From: Aquamicrobium sp.
Lineage (GTDB): Bacteria; Pseudomonadota; Alphaproteobacteria; Rhizobiales; Rhizobiaceae
Reading direction: 5' to 3'
NCBI GenBank assembly: GCA_019739225.1
Contig: JAHHDT010000003.1
Span: 248,001-312,000, forward strand
Length of the DNA stretch: 64,000 nucleotides
In this document: positions 1-9,560 of the stretch, one piece after another
Position numbering within the stretch: position 1 is the stretch's first letter
Layout: each line of letters starts with the position of its first letter
Translations under genes and position numbers: made by a program
Notes under the pieces: generated by a model
The model's database searches: none
What the model saw: the letters and a program-made list of their open reading frames with translations, nothing else
What the model was told of the DNA's origin: nothing

Positions 1-1338
1 TCCTGCCGCATCTGCTGAAAGCCGGATTCGGTGGGACGATGGAGGGCGATGGAACCCTGCACGGAATTCGTCGCTCCGGCTCCATTGCACCTTGACCGGC
101 CGCCCGCAGAGCTTCGCCAGCCGCGCCGCTTCCATCTCGGCGGCCACGATGGTTCGAGCTCCGAAACCGCCTCCCATGCGCATGCCGTGAACCACCACCT
201 TGTCCCGGTCGAGACCGAATTCATCGGCAAGGCTGTCTCGGACGAAGAACGGATCCTGAGTGCCAGTCCACACATCCAGGCCACCATTCTCACCGAACCG
301 GGCGATAGACGTGCGGGGCTCGATCGAGGCGTGGGCGGCGTGTGGCACGGTGAGCGTCAGGTCGACGTCGACCGGACCGCTGCTTGTGTCGCCTGTATCA
401 AGGACACTATGCTCCAGCGCGCCGGATACGTTGCCGACGTCGACCATTGCCGCAATGGCGGCGGAATCGATGTTCGGCCCTTCCTCTTCTTCGACAACAA
501 GCAAGCTTATCGCCTGTGCCAGCGCGCCACGGCGGGAGGCGATGAGGCCTGCGAAGTTGCCCTCCTGGTAGAGGCCAAGGAATCCTGGGATCGATCCACA
601 TTCCGACGCATCGATGCCAAGGATTCGCCCTCCGAGGGTCTGTGGGCGGACGACCGCACCGAACACCATTCCCGGCAGGCGGATGTCGTCGGCATAGAGC
701 GGGCGGTTGCCAGTGACGATTGCATCGATGTCGTGGGTCGGATGAGCTCGGCCGACCTCACGACGACCGCCCCGACCCACGAGCAGCCGGGGCGTTGCGC
801 TCTCGACATCCTCGACGGTAACGAGAAGGGGCGTGCCTGCGCCCAACTCTTCGAAGGTGAGGATCGTCTTGCCATCAGATGCGACGCCATCCGGTGCCAG
901 TTGCAGGTCTGCAACCGGACGGCCAAGCCGTTGCGCGGCCTCGCGCAGAACGGCGCCCGCAAGGGCCGCCGCCGCGCGCCCCACCAGCACACCAGTCTCA
1001 CGCATAGCGTCCGAGCCGACGGTAGAGCGGGCCACCGGAACCAGGCTCGTATTGGGCTGCACGAGACGGACGCGGTCCGCGCCGACGCCCAGTTCGTCGG
1101 CTGCAACCTGCCGAAGCCCCATCGAGATGCCCTGGCCCATCTCGGCGCGAGTGGAATATAGCTCGACAAACCCGTCCGGCCTCAAGCTGAGCCACGCCGC
1201 GGCATCCGCAGTCGTCGGCGCATTTCGCGGTGGCAGGGTCGGCATCAACGCCCAGGCCGCCCCCCCGGCGACGACCGTGATACCGACAGCGCCCCACCCG
1301 AGCGTGGTGAGGAAGCGGCGTCGCGACAGCTTCGGCAT
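1..1338 (-). CDS. Molybdopterin-dependent oxidoreductase, large subunit (partial)
   Basis: Large, Moco-binding subunit of a xanthine-oxidase-family hydroxylase of the isoquinoline 1-oxidoreductase (IorB) type, expected to work in the periplasm with the 2Fe-2S subunit encoded just upstream. The frame is open for 446 codons and runs off the window. It begins with a twin-arginine signal (S-R-R-R-F-L at residues 5-10, then a hydrophobic stretch), has an MGQGI motif near residue 70 and a GGGFGAR Moco-binding motif near residue 390. The ATG overlaps the stop of the small subunit (TGATG), so the two are probably translationally coupled. The substrate cannot be deduced; nicotine-, aldehyde- or N-heterocycle-type compounds are all possible. 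Confidence 0.85.
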   Translation of the reverse strand, partial: MPKLSRRRFLTTLGWGAVGITVVAGGAAWALMPTLPPRNAPTTADAAAWLSLRPDGFVELYSTRAEMGQGISMGLRQVAADELGVGADRVRLVQPNTSLVPVARSTVGSDAMRETGVLVGRAAAALAGAVLREAAQRLGRPVADLQLAPDGVASDGKTILTFEELGAGTPLLVTVEDVESATPRLLVGRGGRREVGRAHPTHDIDAIVTGNRPLYADDIRLPGMVFGAVVRPQTLGGRILGIDASECGSIPGFLGLYQEGNFAGLIASRRGALAQAISLLVVEEEEGPNIDSAAIAAMVDVGNVSGALEHSVLDTGDTSSGPVDVDLTLTVPHAAHASIEPRTSIARFGENGGLDVWTGTQDPFFVRDSLADEFGLDRDKVVVHGMRMGGGFGARTIVAAEMEAARLAKLCGRPVKVQWSRSDEFRAGFHRPPSSHRIRLSADAAG

Positions 1339-1805
1339 CAGGCGCCTCCCGCCATTGCGGCTTGCGCCCGTGCAATCGCTTTGCGGATGCGCGCCTGTGT
1401 GCCGCAACGGCAGAGAACACCGTCCATTACCGCCTCGATCCTGGACGCGTTGGCGCCCGGCCGGGCAGCCAGCAGGGCAAACGCGGTCATGATCTGGCCG
1501 TTCTGGCAATAGCCGCACTGCGGCACGCTCTCCTCGATCCAGGCCTGCTGGACCGGATGCAGTTTGTCGCCATCTGCAAGCCCTTCCAGCGTGAGAACCT
1601 CGGAGCCATGTGCTGCCGAGGCCGGATAGACGCACGAGCGCTGCGCTTCCCCGTCGATGACGACCGTGCAGGCACCGCAGGACGCCACACCACAGCCGAA
1701 GCGCGGCCCATTCAGTCCGAAATGGTCCCGCAGGACGAAGAGCAGGGGTTCGTCGGAAAATTCATCGGGGATTTCCACCGACTGGCGATTGAGAATGATA
1801 CGCAT
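1338..1805 (-). CDS. 2Fe-2S ferredoxin-type subunit of molybdenum hydroxylase
   Basis: 155-residue electron-transfer subunit (IorA/CoxS type) that passes electrons from the Moco subunit. The plant-type cluster motif C-G-V-A-S-C-G-A-C sits around residues 38-46, with a later cysteine at R-S-C-V. The C-terminal [2Fe-2S] domain has C-G-Y-C-Q-N-G-Q and C-R-C-G. The start at 1805 is preceded by GGAGGT at good spacing; longer in-frame extensions lack a site. The gene is first in a two-gene leftward operon and overlaps the large subunit by one base. No FAD subunit is visible, which fits the IorAB type where electrons go to a cytochrome. Confidence 0.9.
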   Translation of the reverse strand: MRIILNRQSVEIPDEFSDEPLLFVLRDHFGLNGPRFGCGVASCGACTVVIDGEAQRSCVYPASAAHGSEVLTLEGLADGDKLHPVQQAWIEESVPQCGYCQNGQIMTAFALLAARPGANASRIEAVMDGVLCRCGTQARIRKAIARAQAAMAGGA

Positions 1806-2118
1806 CTGGACCTCCGTTGATCGGCGGAGGTTCGCGCACCATAGGCAAGCCGTATTGAATGATCGCGCCACAATGGTGGAAGGCAGCTTCGGGGCCGAGA
1901 TCTGACTGTCTACTATTGAGGACTTCGGACGTAAAGCGGACATATCGCTGATGACTGACCGAGGCCGTCACTGACTCATAGGGGAAGTCCGGGCGGTCCG
2001 CTTCACGGCACGCCGATTTCCCCAGCCGCCTGTTCTATCAGCGTCGTTTCGACACTACCGCTGGCTGCACTGATGGTCTAGTTTCCTGTTGGGGAATAAA
2101 ATATCGGGGGCTCGCCGC
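1806..2118. other. Divergent intergenic region
   Basis: About 310 bases between the leftward molybdenum hydroxylase operon and the rightward Gabija-like pair. It must hold promoters for both, but I see no convincing consensus boxes, no strong palindrome and no small gene. It is probably also the left junction of the defence pair. Confidence 0.4.
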
Positions 2119-4350
2119 GTGAAAATAAGTCAACTGAAAGTCCAAAACTTCCGCCTGCTACATGACGTTTCTCTTCAGCTTGAAAAGGAGACGACGGTTG
2201 TTGTGGGTCGGAACAACTGCGGCAAAACGTCATTGTCTGACGTGATTAAAAAGTTTCTCTCCGAAAAGAGCAGCTTCGAGATCGAGGACTTCTCCAGCGC
2301 GTCCTACGAAAATTTTTGTGCCGCGCACCGGGCCTACCTCAATAACGCGGACCCGCAAGAAGTCCGCGCTTTGGTCCCAGCCATCGAGCTCCGCATTCAC
2401 GTAAAATATGACCCGGCCATTCCGGAATTCGGACCGTTGCAGGAGTTCGTAATTGACACTGACGACACATGTACCGAGGCGGTCATCGTTTGTCGGCGCG
2501 CTCTGGCTGACGGCCGCATTGATTCACTCTTCGACGGCCATGGTGAGATCGTCCTTGAAGGCGATCCTGCGCAGCACACCGAAGTGGACAAGCTCGCGCT
2601 GTTCCGAAGCTTGGCCGAACGCGTTCCTAGCCATTTCACCACACGTATGTGGGCTGAAGATCCTAATGACCCGACCAACACGCATGAGGTGACGCCGGCG
2701 GCCGTCACGAAGCTCTTGTCGCTTGGCTTCGTGAACGCGCAGCGCGCGCTTGATGCGACCGGCGGACGTGACACCGACGTTCTGGCGAAGGTGCTTGAGG
2801 GTCTCTTCCAAAGTGCTTCGGTTTCGACAGCCGACGGCTCGCAAAAGGATATCGCCGAAGGGCTTAAGAAGGCTGTCGAGGAAATCCAGACGGGGATCGA
2901 TAAAGACTTCAAAAGCCAACTGGCCAAGCTCATGCCGGCCATCGAGTATTTCGGCTATCCGGGACTCGATAATGGCCCGCTCTATCCCGAGACGAAGCTC
3001 GAAATTGGCAAGCTCCTGACCAATTTCACCAAGGTTCAGTATGCGGGTCATAACGGCGTGCAGCTTCCGGAGTCCTACAACGGACTCGGCTATCGGAACC
3101 TCCTCTACATTCTTCTCAAGATCGTTGGGTTCTTCCGCGAATTCCGCGCGCACGCTCAAGCGCCCGGCCTTCAGCTCATCGTCATCGAAGAACCTGAGGC
3201 GCACCTGCATCCTCAGATGCAGGAAGTCTTCATTCGGCAGCTTCCATTGATCGTCGAAAGGCTCTGCGCTCTGGAGGGTGAGAACGTCACCTGGCCAGTG
3301 CAGTTCATCGTCTCAACCCACTCTCCGCACGTCGCGAACGAAGCGCGCTTCGATACCATCCGCTATTTTGCGATCACGTCGAAGGATCGACCTGTCGGCG
3401 TCCGTTGCACGCAGGTGAAGGATTTAAGTAGCGATCTCGCGGGCCTCAAAGGACCGGTCGCAAACTTCCTGCACCAGTATCTCACGCTAACGCGATGCGA
3501 CCTGTTCTTCGCTGACAAAGCGATCCTGATCGAGGGCACGACGGAGCGGTTGATGCTGCCGCAGGTGATGCGGGCACTAGAGCAGGCCGATCCAAACTTG
3601 AAGCTCGGCAGTCAGTACACGACGATCATGGAAGTCGGCGGTGCGTACGCCCAGCTCTTCATACCCCTGCTGGAGTTCCTTGGACTGCGAAGCCTGATCG
3701 TGACCGACCTCGATGCGGTCAAGAAGAACGAGAAGAGCAAGCTCGAAGCGTGTCTCGTCCATGAGGGAGAGAGCACCAGCAACTCTTGCATCAAGAGCTG
3801 GTTCGCTGAGGTTGCGCCCCCTGCGGAAGCTGAAAGAGTCGAAGAGCGGCAGGCGGAGCCGGCAGTCGAAGCCGCAGCCGAAGCGGTCGTCGATCTCGCT
3901 GATGACGATGAGGAGGAGGTGAAGGAGGGCACAACCCTATTCGATCTTGCAGTAGCCATGACGGCTGATGCCGCGAAGAAGACCCGCGGCACGCTCCGCA
4001 TTGCCTATCAGGTGCCAGAAGCGGACGGGGGGCCGTGTGGCCGCACGTTCGAAGATGCTTTCATCCTCGCGAACCAAGGCTTGTTTGGCATCACCGGCAC
4101 CACGAACGACGCGCTCGCGAAAGCTGCCGCCGATAAGGCGGCCAAGCAGAAGAAGTCCAAATTTGCTCTGACCTACGCCATAGACAAAACGAACTGGACA
4201 ACGCCCCGGTACATCAAGGATGGCATCGTTTGGCTTGCCGACAGCAACGCGGCTGTTGTCGATCCCGGCGTGGCGCTGGCGGCTGAAGCACAGGCGGCGA
4301 ACCCGATCGAAAATCTTGGAGAAGAGGCGATCACGGGAGCCGCCGAATGA
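2119..4350 (+). CDS. gajA: Gabija GajA-like OLD-family ATP-dependent nuclease
   Basis: 743-residue OLD-family protein: an ABC-type ATPase followed by a TOPRIM nuclease. Seen: Walker A G-R-N-N-C-G-K-T-S at about residues 30-38, Walker B L-I-V-I-E-E-P-E-A-H-L-H-P near 352, the S-T-H-S-P-H switch near 398, TOPRIM I-E-G-T-T-E-R near 469 and V-T-D-L-D-A near 527, then an acidic Ala/Glu/Asp-rich linker and an R-T-F-E-D-A-F motif. Known GajA proteins are shorter (about 580 residues); the excess is mostly the linker and C-terminal part. I start at GTG 2119 (CGGGGG eight bases upstream) rather than an in-frame TTG at 2089, which has no ribosome site. It overlaps the helicase gene by ATGA. The pairing with a UvrD-like helicase marks it as class 2 OLD, the Gabija arrangement. 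Confidence 0.82.
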   Translation: MKISQLKVQNFRLLHDVSLQLEKETTVVVGRNNCGKTSLSDVIKKFLSEKSSFEIEDFSSASYENFCAAHRAYLNNADPQEVRALVPAIELRIHVKYDPAIPEFGPLQEFVIDTDDTCTEAVIVCRRALADGRIDSLFDGHGEIVLEGDPAQHTEVDKLALFRSLAERVPSHFTTRMWAEDPNDPTNTHEVTPAAVTKLLSLGFVNAQRALDATGGRDTDVLAKVLEGLFQSASVSTADGSQKDIAEGLKKAVEEIQTGIDKDFKSQLAKLMPAIEYFGYPGLDNGPLYPETKLEIGKLLTNFTKVQYAGHNGVQLPESYNGLGYRNLLYILLKIVGFFREFRAHAQAPGLQLIVIEEPEAHLHPQMQEVFIRQLPLIVERLCALEGENVTWPVQFIVSTHSPHVANEARFDTIRYFAITSKDRPVGVRCTQVKDLSSDLAGLKGPVANFLHQYLTLTRCDLFFADKAILIEGTTERLMLPQVMRALEQADPNLKLGSQYTTIMEVGGAYAQLFIPLLEFLGLRSLIVTDLDAVKKNEKSKLEACLVHEGESTSNSCIKSWFAEVAPPAEAERVEERQAEPAVEAAAEAVVDLADDDEEEVKEGTTLFDLAVAMTADAAKKTRGTLRIAYQVPEADGGPCGRTFEDAFILANQGLFGITGTTNDALAKAAADKAAKQKKSKFALTYAIDKTNWTTPRYIKDGIVWLADSNAAVVDPGVALAAEAQAANPIENLGEEAITGAAE

Positions 4351-6089
4351 ATCGAGAGGCGGAACTCAATCCTGCTGAAGCGGCGGCGGTTCTCTCGTGG
4401 AAGGAGCTTCGCAGCTATCTCGATGACGGGTCGAGCTTCGTCTTCGAAGCGGGAGCCGGGGCCGGGAAGACCTTTTCGCTGGTCGAAGCGCTGCGACACA
4501 TTTTGAAAGAGCGCTCCCGCGAACTCAAACGATCCCATCAGCAAGTTGCCTGCATCACCTACACCAACGTAGCGCGCGACATGATCGTCGCTCAGACGGA
4601 CGGCCACCCGGCGATCTACTGCGATACCACCCACGCCTTCGCGTGGATGCTCATCAGTGGCTTCCAGAAGCGCCTCGTCGAGCTCGTCCGTACGCTTTCC
4701 GGGTGGGTCGACCGCGTTGAGGAGTTGGAGGCAGCGAAAATTACTGGTGTCGGTTATGCCCTCGGGCGGCGCACGATCGAGGACGGTACCGCCAATCTGC
4801 ACCACGACGATATCTTCCCGATGTTCATCGAGCTGATGGAATCGAAGAAGTTTCGGAATGCAGTGACGTCGCGGTTCCCGATTGTGCTGGTCGACGAGTA
4901 CCAAGATAGCAACAAGGCTCTAATCGAGTGTCTAGCATCTCACTTCCTGGGCCAGCCGAAGTCACCGCAGTTTGGATTCTTCGGCGACCACTGGCAGCGC
5001 ATCTACGATGACACCTGCGGAGCCATTGAGCATGAAGCGCTGAAGCGTATCGGAAAGAAGGCCAACTTCCGAAGCGCGAAGCCCATCGTCGATTCATTGA
5101 ACCTGATGCGGCCAGAGCTTGCCCAAGCGGTGAAGGACCCTTCTGCGCCTGGCTCGGTGCATATCTTCCACACGAACGGCTGGATCGGGGCGCGGGAAAC
5201 AAGAAACCACTGGCAGCAAGACTTGCCAGGGCCGAAGGCCGCAAGCGCGCTGACGAAGGTGCGCGCGACGCTGGCGGCTGACTATGGCTGGGACTTCGCA
5301 GGCGACACCAAGATCCTGATGCTCACCCATCGGGCACTCGCAACCGAGATGGGCTACAGCTCCATGCGAGACGTCTTCAGCTACGCCGACTCCTATACGA
5401 GGAAGGCGAACGAGGTGATCGCGTACTTTCACGAACATCTCGAGCCGGCGGCGCGCGCGTATCTCGACGGGAAGTACGGCGCGATGTTCGAGGCCATTGA
5501 TGCCCGGCGGCCGATCATGTCTGGACCGGCGGACAAGGCAAAATGGGCGGGCGCGCTGAAGCGCCTTTGCGAACTGCGTAATACCGGCACGGTCGGCGAA
5601 GTCATTGCTCACCTGCAGGCGACGGGTCTGCCGATCTTGTCGGACGCGGTCGAGCGTCAGGAGAAGGATCTGGCCCATGCCATCGCCGCTGGAGGGGAGC
5701 TGTCGAGCCGCCAGAAGGAACTAAGCAAGCTGCACAACGTCGCCTACGCGGACGTCATTGCCCTTTGTACTTACCTCGACGGCCACTCGCCGTTTCAAAC
5801 CAAGCACGGGGTGAAGGGAGATCAGTTCGAGAACGTGCTCGTCGTATTTGGCCGCGGTTGGAATGAGTATGACTTCAACGCTTTTCTCGGAATGGCCAAG
5901 AATCCTGCTCAGATAGCGGCCAATGCTGCCGCCTATGAGCGCTATCGCAACCTGTTCTATGTTGCGGTGTCTCGTCCGAAGCGTCGTCTGGCGCTCTTGT
6001 TTACGCAGAAGCTGGACCCTTCGGCGATGGCGACGCTCACAGACTGGTTTGGACAGCACCCCATTCTCGATATCGGGCCTACGCTCTAG
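4347..6089 (+). CDS. gajB: Gabija GajB-like UvrD/Rep-type helicase
   Basis: 580-residue superfamily 1A helicase-like protein. Motif I is G-A-G-A-G-K-T at residues 36-42, motif Ia A-C-I-T-Y-T-N, motif II V-D-E-Y-Q-D, motif III G-D-H-W-Q-R-I-Y, a K-G-D-Q-F motif V-like stretch and motif VI F-Y-V-A-V-S-R-P-K-R-R. All catalytic helicase motifs are therefore present. It overlaps the OLD nuclease by four bases (ATGA), so the two are made together. In Gabija, GajA cuts DNA and GajB responds to DNA ends and hydrolyses nucleotides; a phage-defence role here is inferred from that family knowledge. At 580 residues it is longer than the founding GajB (about 494). Confidence 0.82.
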   Translation: MNREAELNPAEAAAVLSWKELRSYLDDGSSFVFEAGAGAGKTFSLVEALRHILKERSRELKRSHQQVACITYTNVARDMIVAQTDGHPAIYCDTTHAFAWMLISGFQKRLVELVRTLSGWVDRVEELEAAKITGVGYALGRRTIEDGTANLHHDDIFPMFIELMESKKFRNAVTSRFPIVLVDEYQDSNKALIECLASHFLGQPKSPQFGFFGDHWQRIYDDTCGAIEHEALKRIGKKANFRSAKPIVDSLNLMRPELAQAVKDPSAPGSVHIFHTNGWIGARETRNHWQQDLPGPKAASALTKVRATLAADYGWDFAGDTKILMLTHRALATEMGYSSMRDVFSYADSYTRKANEVIAYFHEHLEPAARAYLDGKYGAMFEAIDARRPIMSGPADKAKWAGALKRLCELRNTGTVGEVIAHLQATGLPILSDAVERQEKDLAHAIAAGGELSSRQKELSKLHNVAYADVIALCTYLDGHSPFQTKHGVKGDQFENVLVVFGRGWNEYDFNAFLGMAKNPAQIAANAAAYERYRNLFYVAVSRPKRRLALLFTQKLDPSAMATLTDWFGQHPILDIGPTL

Positions 6090-6492
6090 CGCGCTGGCCG
6101 CAAGGGCGCAGCACCGGGAGACTATCCCCGAGGGTCCGCTCTGTGGCCCTACCGCATCGTCTGCTACTGGCGCAACCATGACCTCCATAGTGTTGGGCGG
6201 AAACGTCTGCTTTCAGGGATCCGATAATTGGGTCTCCATGTCCGACATGAGGGCGCATTGCTGCCGTTCGTTGGCAGCAGCTCCTGACCTGCCCCTATCG
6301 GGTGGTCCGGTTTCAGGCGTAGGTAAAGTTTGCTCGAACGTCCGCGATGGGGGGCGCCTTGCCGACCGACCGGGTCGGGGTCTTAAGCGGAAAATCACCA
6401 AGCTTTGTTCAGCCGGACGAGCGAAAGCAGCAATCACCGTATACTTCAGCCCGGAGAAAAGTTGGGGGCAACGTCAGGGGAACTGAACAGTC
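6090..6492. other. Intergenic region after the Gabija-like pair
   Basis: About 400 bases between the convergent ends of the helicase gene and the first MscS gene. Open frames here lack ribosome sites and family signals. I see no clear terminator with a T-run and no transposon end. It may be a recombination scar bordering the defence pair. Confidence 0.35.
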
Positions 6493-7578
6493 TTACAACT
6501 TGGAGGCAGCTGATTTTGCGCCCGATATGCTGACCTCGTTTCGAACGTGTGGGAGCGCCTGAGGCATCTCCGACTGGATGTACGATATGAGTTTTTCACG
6601 CACCTCGCAGCGTAAGTCGAATGCGGTGGGCGCATTTTTGGCGCTGACCAAGGCGCGTACCTGGATGGTGGTTTCGAAGGCTTCCACCACCTGAAGATTG
6701 ACGACACGACGGTCCCAGAGTTTCGAAGCGCCTGCTACTTCCTCAAGTTTGGCACGGATTTGGTCGATGGGTGCTCGATAGTCGAGATAGAGCATAACGA
6801 CACCGATCAGGGATGCCGTTTCGCGGGTCCAGTTCTGGAACGGCTGTTCGATGAAGTAGCGCAGCGGGACGACAAGCCGACGCCAGTCCCAAACCTTGAT
6901 CACGACGTAAGTTGCGGTGATCTCTTCGATCGTTCCCCACTCGCCCTCGACGATCACCGCATCGTCGATCCGGATCGGCTGGGTCAGGGCGAGTTGCAGG
7001 CCGGCAAAGAGGTTGGACAATACCGGCTGAGCCGCGAGACCGACGATGATGCCTGCCGCACCGCCTGCCGCCAGGAGGCTCACACCGTACTGGCGCACGG
7101 ATTCGAACGTCATGAGGCCGGCGGCGATCGTTACCACAATGATCACAAGTGCTGCCGCGCGTCTCAATATGCGCGTCTGCGTGATGTGTTTGCGCGCCAG
7201 CAGGTTGTCTTCGACATCAATACGGTACTGCCTCAGATGGACTATTACCGCGAGGTCAAGCGCCTTGAGCGCGATCCAGCCGATCAGTCCGATAAACGAG
7301 GCTGTCACAAGGTTGCCGATGGTTGAGGACACCTGGGCCGTGAAGGGAGCAAACGGTAGAGCGGCGCCTATGGCGAAGTTTATCACCGCCCAGCGGGTCG
7401 GGACCTTCGTTTCAAGCAAAAGATTCTGGAAGAAGACACGCTCTCGCGGGATGACGGTCCGCAAGGCCCGGATAAAGAGCCAGTGAACCAGAACGGCCAT
7501 CAGTGCAGCCATCAGAAGTAGAATCGCCCCCGCCAGCCAGTCAGGAAGCCAACTGAGCAGCCGGATGATATCGTTCAT
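6493..7578 (-). CDS. MscS-family mechanosensitive channel
   Basis: 361-residue small-conductance mechanosensitive channel family protein of the inner membrane. Four or five hydrophobic segments precede the pore-lining region (Ala/Gly-rich S-L-L-A-A-G-G-A-A-G-I-I-V-G-L-A), which runs into Q-P-V-L-S-N-L-F-A-G-L and the beta domain (I-R-I-D-D-A-V-I-V-E-G-E-W-G-T-I-E-E-I). The C-terminus is a short alpha/beta cytoplasmic domain. The start at 7578 has GAGG at suitable spacing; an upstream in-frame extension is compositionally unlike protein. It is divergent from a second MscS-type gene. A role in osmotic downshock or signalling is inferred from the family only. Confidence 0.88.
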   Translation of the reverse strand: MNDIIRLLSWLPDWLAGAILLLMAALMAVLVHWLFIRALRTVIPRERVFFQNLLLETKVPTRWAVINFAIGAALPFAPFTAQVSSTIGNLVTASFIGLIGWIALKALDLAVIVHLRQYRIDVEDNLLARKHITQTRILRRAAALVIIVVTIAAGLMTFESVRQYGVSLLAAGGAAGIIVGLAAQPVLSNLFAGLQLALTQPIRIDDAVIVEGEWGTIEEITATYVVIKVWDWRRLVVPLRYFIEQPFQNWTRETASLIGVVMLYLDYRAPIDQIRAKLEEVAGASKLWDRRVVNLQVVEAFETTIQVRALVSAKNAPTAFDLRCEVREKLISYIQSEMPQALPHVRNEVSISGAKSAASKL

Positions 7579-8047
7579 CGCTAACCTCGTTGTGCAACAG
7601 CAAATCAACTGAGCAGTTGCAGCATAGGCTTCGCAGGGAAGATTGGGAAAAAAAATTGCATGCATGGGCCGGCAGATGAAATATCGCCTAGCGGAGTCCC
7701 GGGAGAAATTAGCACGTTCACTCCGTTTTTTTCTTGCGCCCAACTGGCGTATAATGTTTTGCGCGCTGGCGCGGGGCGATGACTAGCATGTGTGCAATTG
7801 AGACCTCCGACTTCGTCGCGGAAAGTGTACGCTTTCAGGATGCCGAAGGGCTAATTGGAACGACCGAAACGCGGGCGCAAAAGCTGCCGTGGCCTTTTTC
7901 GGCCCGGCCCGCTCCCGAGTTGCTTCGCAACCGCTGGACCCGACGTCATAATCATGAAAGTTTCCGACCGCTCGGTTGATCGCACGGAAGGCTTGCCATC
8001 TACTGACACTCTCCAGTCGTATGTGACCCGGCAAGGGAGAGGAGCGC
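7579..8047. other. Divergent region between two MscS genes
   Basis: About 470 bases holding the promoters of both channel genes. A perfect TATAAT lies at 7750-7755, 24 bases before an ATG at 7779 that opens a 66-codon frame. That frame has no clear ribosome site and no recognisable family, so I do not call it. The stretch includes a T-rich patch around 7725-7733. Nothing else stands out. Confidence 0.4.
7750..7755 (+). promoter_or_regulatory. Candidate -10 element (TATAAT)
   Basis: Perfect TATAAT on the plus strand. The upstream sequence is T-rich and gives no good TTGACA match at 16-18 bases. It could drive the downstream BON/MscS gene with a leader of roughly 290 bases, or a short unannotated transcript. 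Confidence 0.35.
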
Positions 8048-9487
8048 ATGACAAAGCTGAAAATCAGTGCCGGCGGGGGGTTGGTGGCTTCCCGACGGAT
8101 GTCCTGGGCGGCCCTTGCTATTGTCGTCATGATGTCAGTACCGGCGGCAGCCCAAGCGGTCGATGAGCCCACGGCGCCCGAGCAGGCGGTGACCATCCAG
8201 CCTATCGCGCGCGACGAAGCAATCGAGGAGCGGATTAGCCGCATACTGGAAGCGACTGGCTGGTACCGCGGTGTTGAGATCGCTGTCGATGAGGGGATCG
8301 TGTTCCTTGATGGAATTGCGGGCTCCCGGGAACAGCGAACGTGGGCGCGCGATCTGGCAGCGCGGACTGAGGGGACGGTTGCCGTAGTGAACCGGATTGA
8401 AGTGCGCGAGGAGGTGAGCTGGAACTTCGCGCCCGCTCTATCGGAGATCGAGGCGCTAGTCCGCAGGATCGCAGTTGCGGTGCCGCTGATCGCGCTAGCG
8501 GTGCTGATCCTGCCGCTCGCGTGGTGGCTGTCGAACGCGATCGCCTCTCTCATACGCCGGGTGCTCGCGCCGCGTGTCGAGCAGGACTTCCTGCGCAACG
8601 TCATCGCACGGGCGATGGCAATCCCGGTGCTTCTGGTCGGCGTTTATCTCCTGCTTCAGGTGGCCGGGCTGACGGGGCTTGCAGTCTCGCTACTGGGGGG
8701 CGCAGGCGTGATCGGCATCGTGCTGGGATTTGCGTTTCGTGACATCGCCGAGAATTTCCTGGCAAGCCTCATTCTCAGCATCCGCCGGCCTTTCCGGCAG
8801 GGCGATGTGATTGGCGTGGCGGGTTTTGAAGGCGTGGTGCAGACCATGAACACGCGATCGACAATTCTGCTGACGATTGACGGCAACCACGTGCAGATAC
8901 CCAATGCGACGGTCTTCAAGAGCACGATCGTGAACTACACGGCGGGTCCGGCACGGCGCGTAACGACCGATGTCGGCATCGGCTACGATGCGTCGATCGG
9001 TGACACCCAGCGCCTGATCGTGGAGGTCTTGCGCAGCCACGACGCGATCCTCGACGAGCCGCCGCCGATTGTGCTGGTCGATGCGCTGGGCCCTGCGACA
9101 GTGAGCCTGAAGGCGCACTTCTGGATAGACGGGCGTACGCTTTCGCCGCACAGGGTGCGGTCCTCGGCACTTCGGCTCATCAAGCGGGCGCTCGTCGAGC
9201 ACGGGGTTTCGATGCCTGATGAAGCGCGCGAAGTTATTTTTCCGCAGGGTGTGCCACTTGTGCGTTTTGACGAGACGCAGTCGAACGTCGCGCCTGCCCA
9301 GACTTCGGCTGCGGCTCAAGGCAGACCTGCGGCGTGGACAGCGGAGCCGGATACGGAGGCAACCTCGGCCGAGGGCGGGCTGGGCAATGAGATCAGCGAA
9401 TTACCGCAGGACATCGCCGAGGCAACGATTCCCGAGGCCGCGTCAGGAAACCTCCTTTCGGGTAGGGAGCCGCCACGCAACCGATAA
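8048..9487 (+). CDS. MscS-family channel with N-terminal signal and BON-like domain
   Basis: 479-residue protein with a signal peptide (hydrophobic core ending V-P-A-A-A-Q-A near residue 36). A BON-like segment follows at about 60-120 (E-E-R-I-S-R-I-L-E-A-T-G-W... V-D-E-G-I-V-F-L-D-G). Then come two or three transmembrane helices, the MscS pore helix (S-L-L-G-G-A-G-V-I-G-I-V-L-G-F-A-F-R-D), the beta domain (R-Q-G-D-V-I-G-V-A-G-F-E-G-V-V) and a disordered acidic C-terminal tail of about 60 residues. GGAG lies just before the ATG. BON domains bind membranes or other ligands, so this channel probably has periplasmic sensing; that is inference. Confidence 0.88.
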   Translation: MTKLKISAGGGLVASRRMSWAALAIVVMMSVPAAAQAVDEPTAPEQAVTIQPIARDEAIEERISRILEATGWYRGVEIAVDEGIVFLDGIAGSREQRTWARDLAARTEGTVAVVNRIEVREEVSWNFAPALSEIEALVRRIAVAVPLIALAVLILPLAWWLSNAIASLIRRVLAPRVEQDFLRNVIARAMAIPVLLVGVYLLLQVAGLTGLAVSLLGGAGVIGIVLGFAFRDIAENFLASLILSIRRPFRQGDVIGVAGFEGVVQTMNTRSTILLTIDGNHVQIPNATVFKSTIVNYTAGPARRVTTDVGIGYDASIGDTQRLIVEVLRSHDAILDEPPPIVLVDALGPATVSLKAHFWIDGRTLSPHRVRSSALRLIKRALVEHGVSMPDEAREVIFPQGVPLVRFDETQSNVAPAQTSAAAQGRPAAWTAEPDTEATSAEGGLGNEISELPQDIAEATIPEAASGNLLSGREPPRNR

Positions 9488-9560
9488 AGCGCGAACTACT
9501 TTGTTTCGACAATGCAAGAGCTGATAGCCCCCGCTCCATTGCGTATCACCGAACGGATAT

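Noticed and set aside
31-1161. 376-codon plus-strand frame at the left edge
   Set aside because: It is antisense to the molybdopterin subunit, whose minus-strand frame has a Tat signal and the GGGFG motif and runs off the window.
7779-7979. 66-codon frame just after TATAAT
   Set aside because: No ribosome site and no recognisable family; kept only as a note in the intergenic entry.
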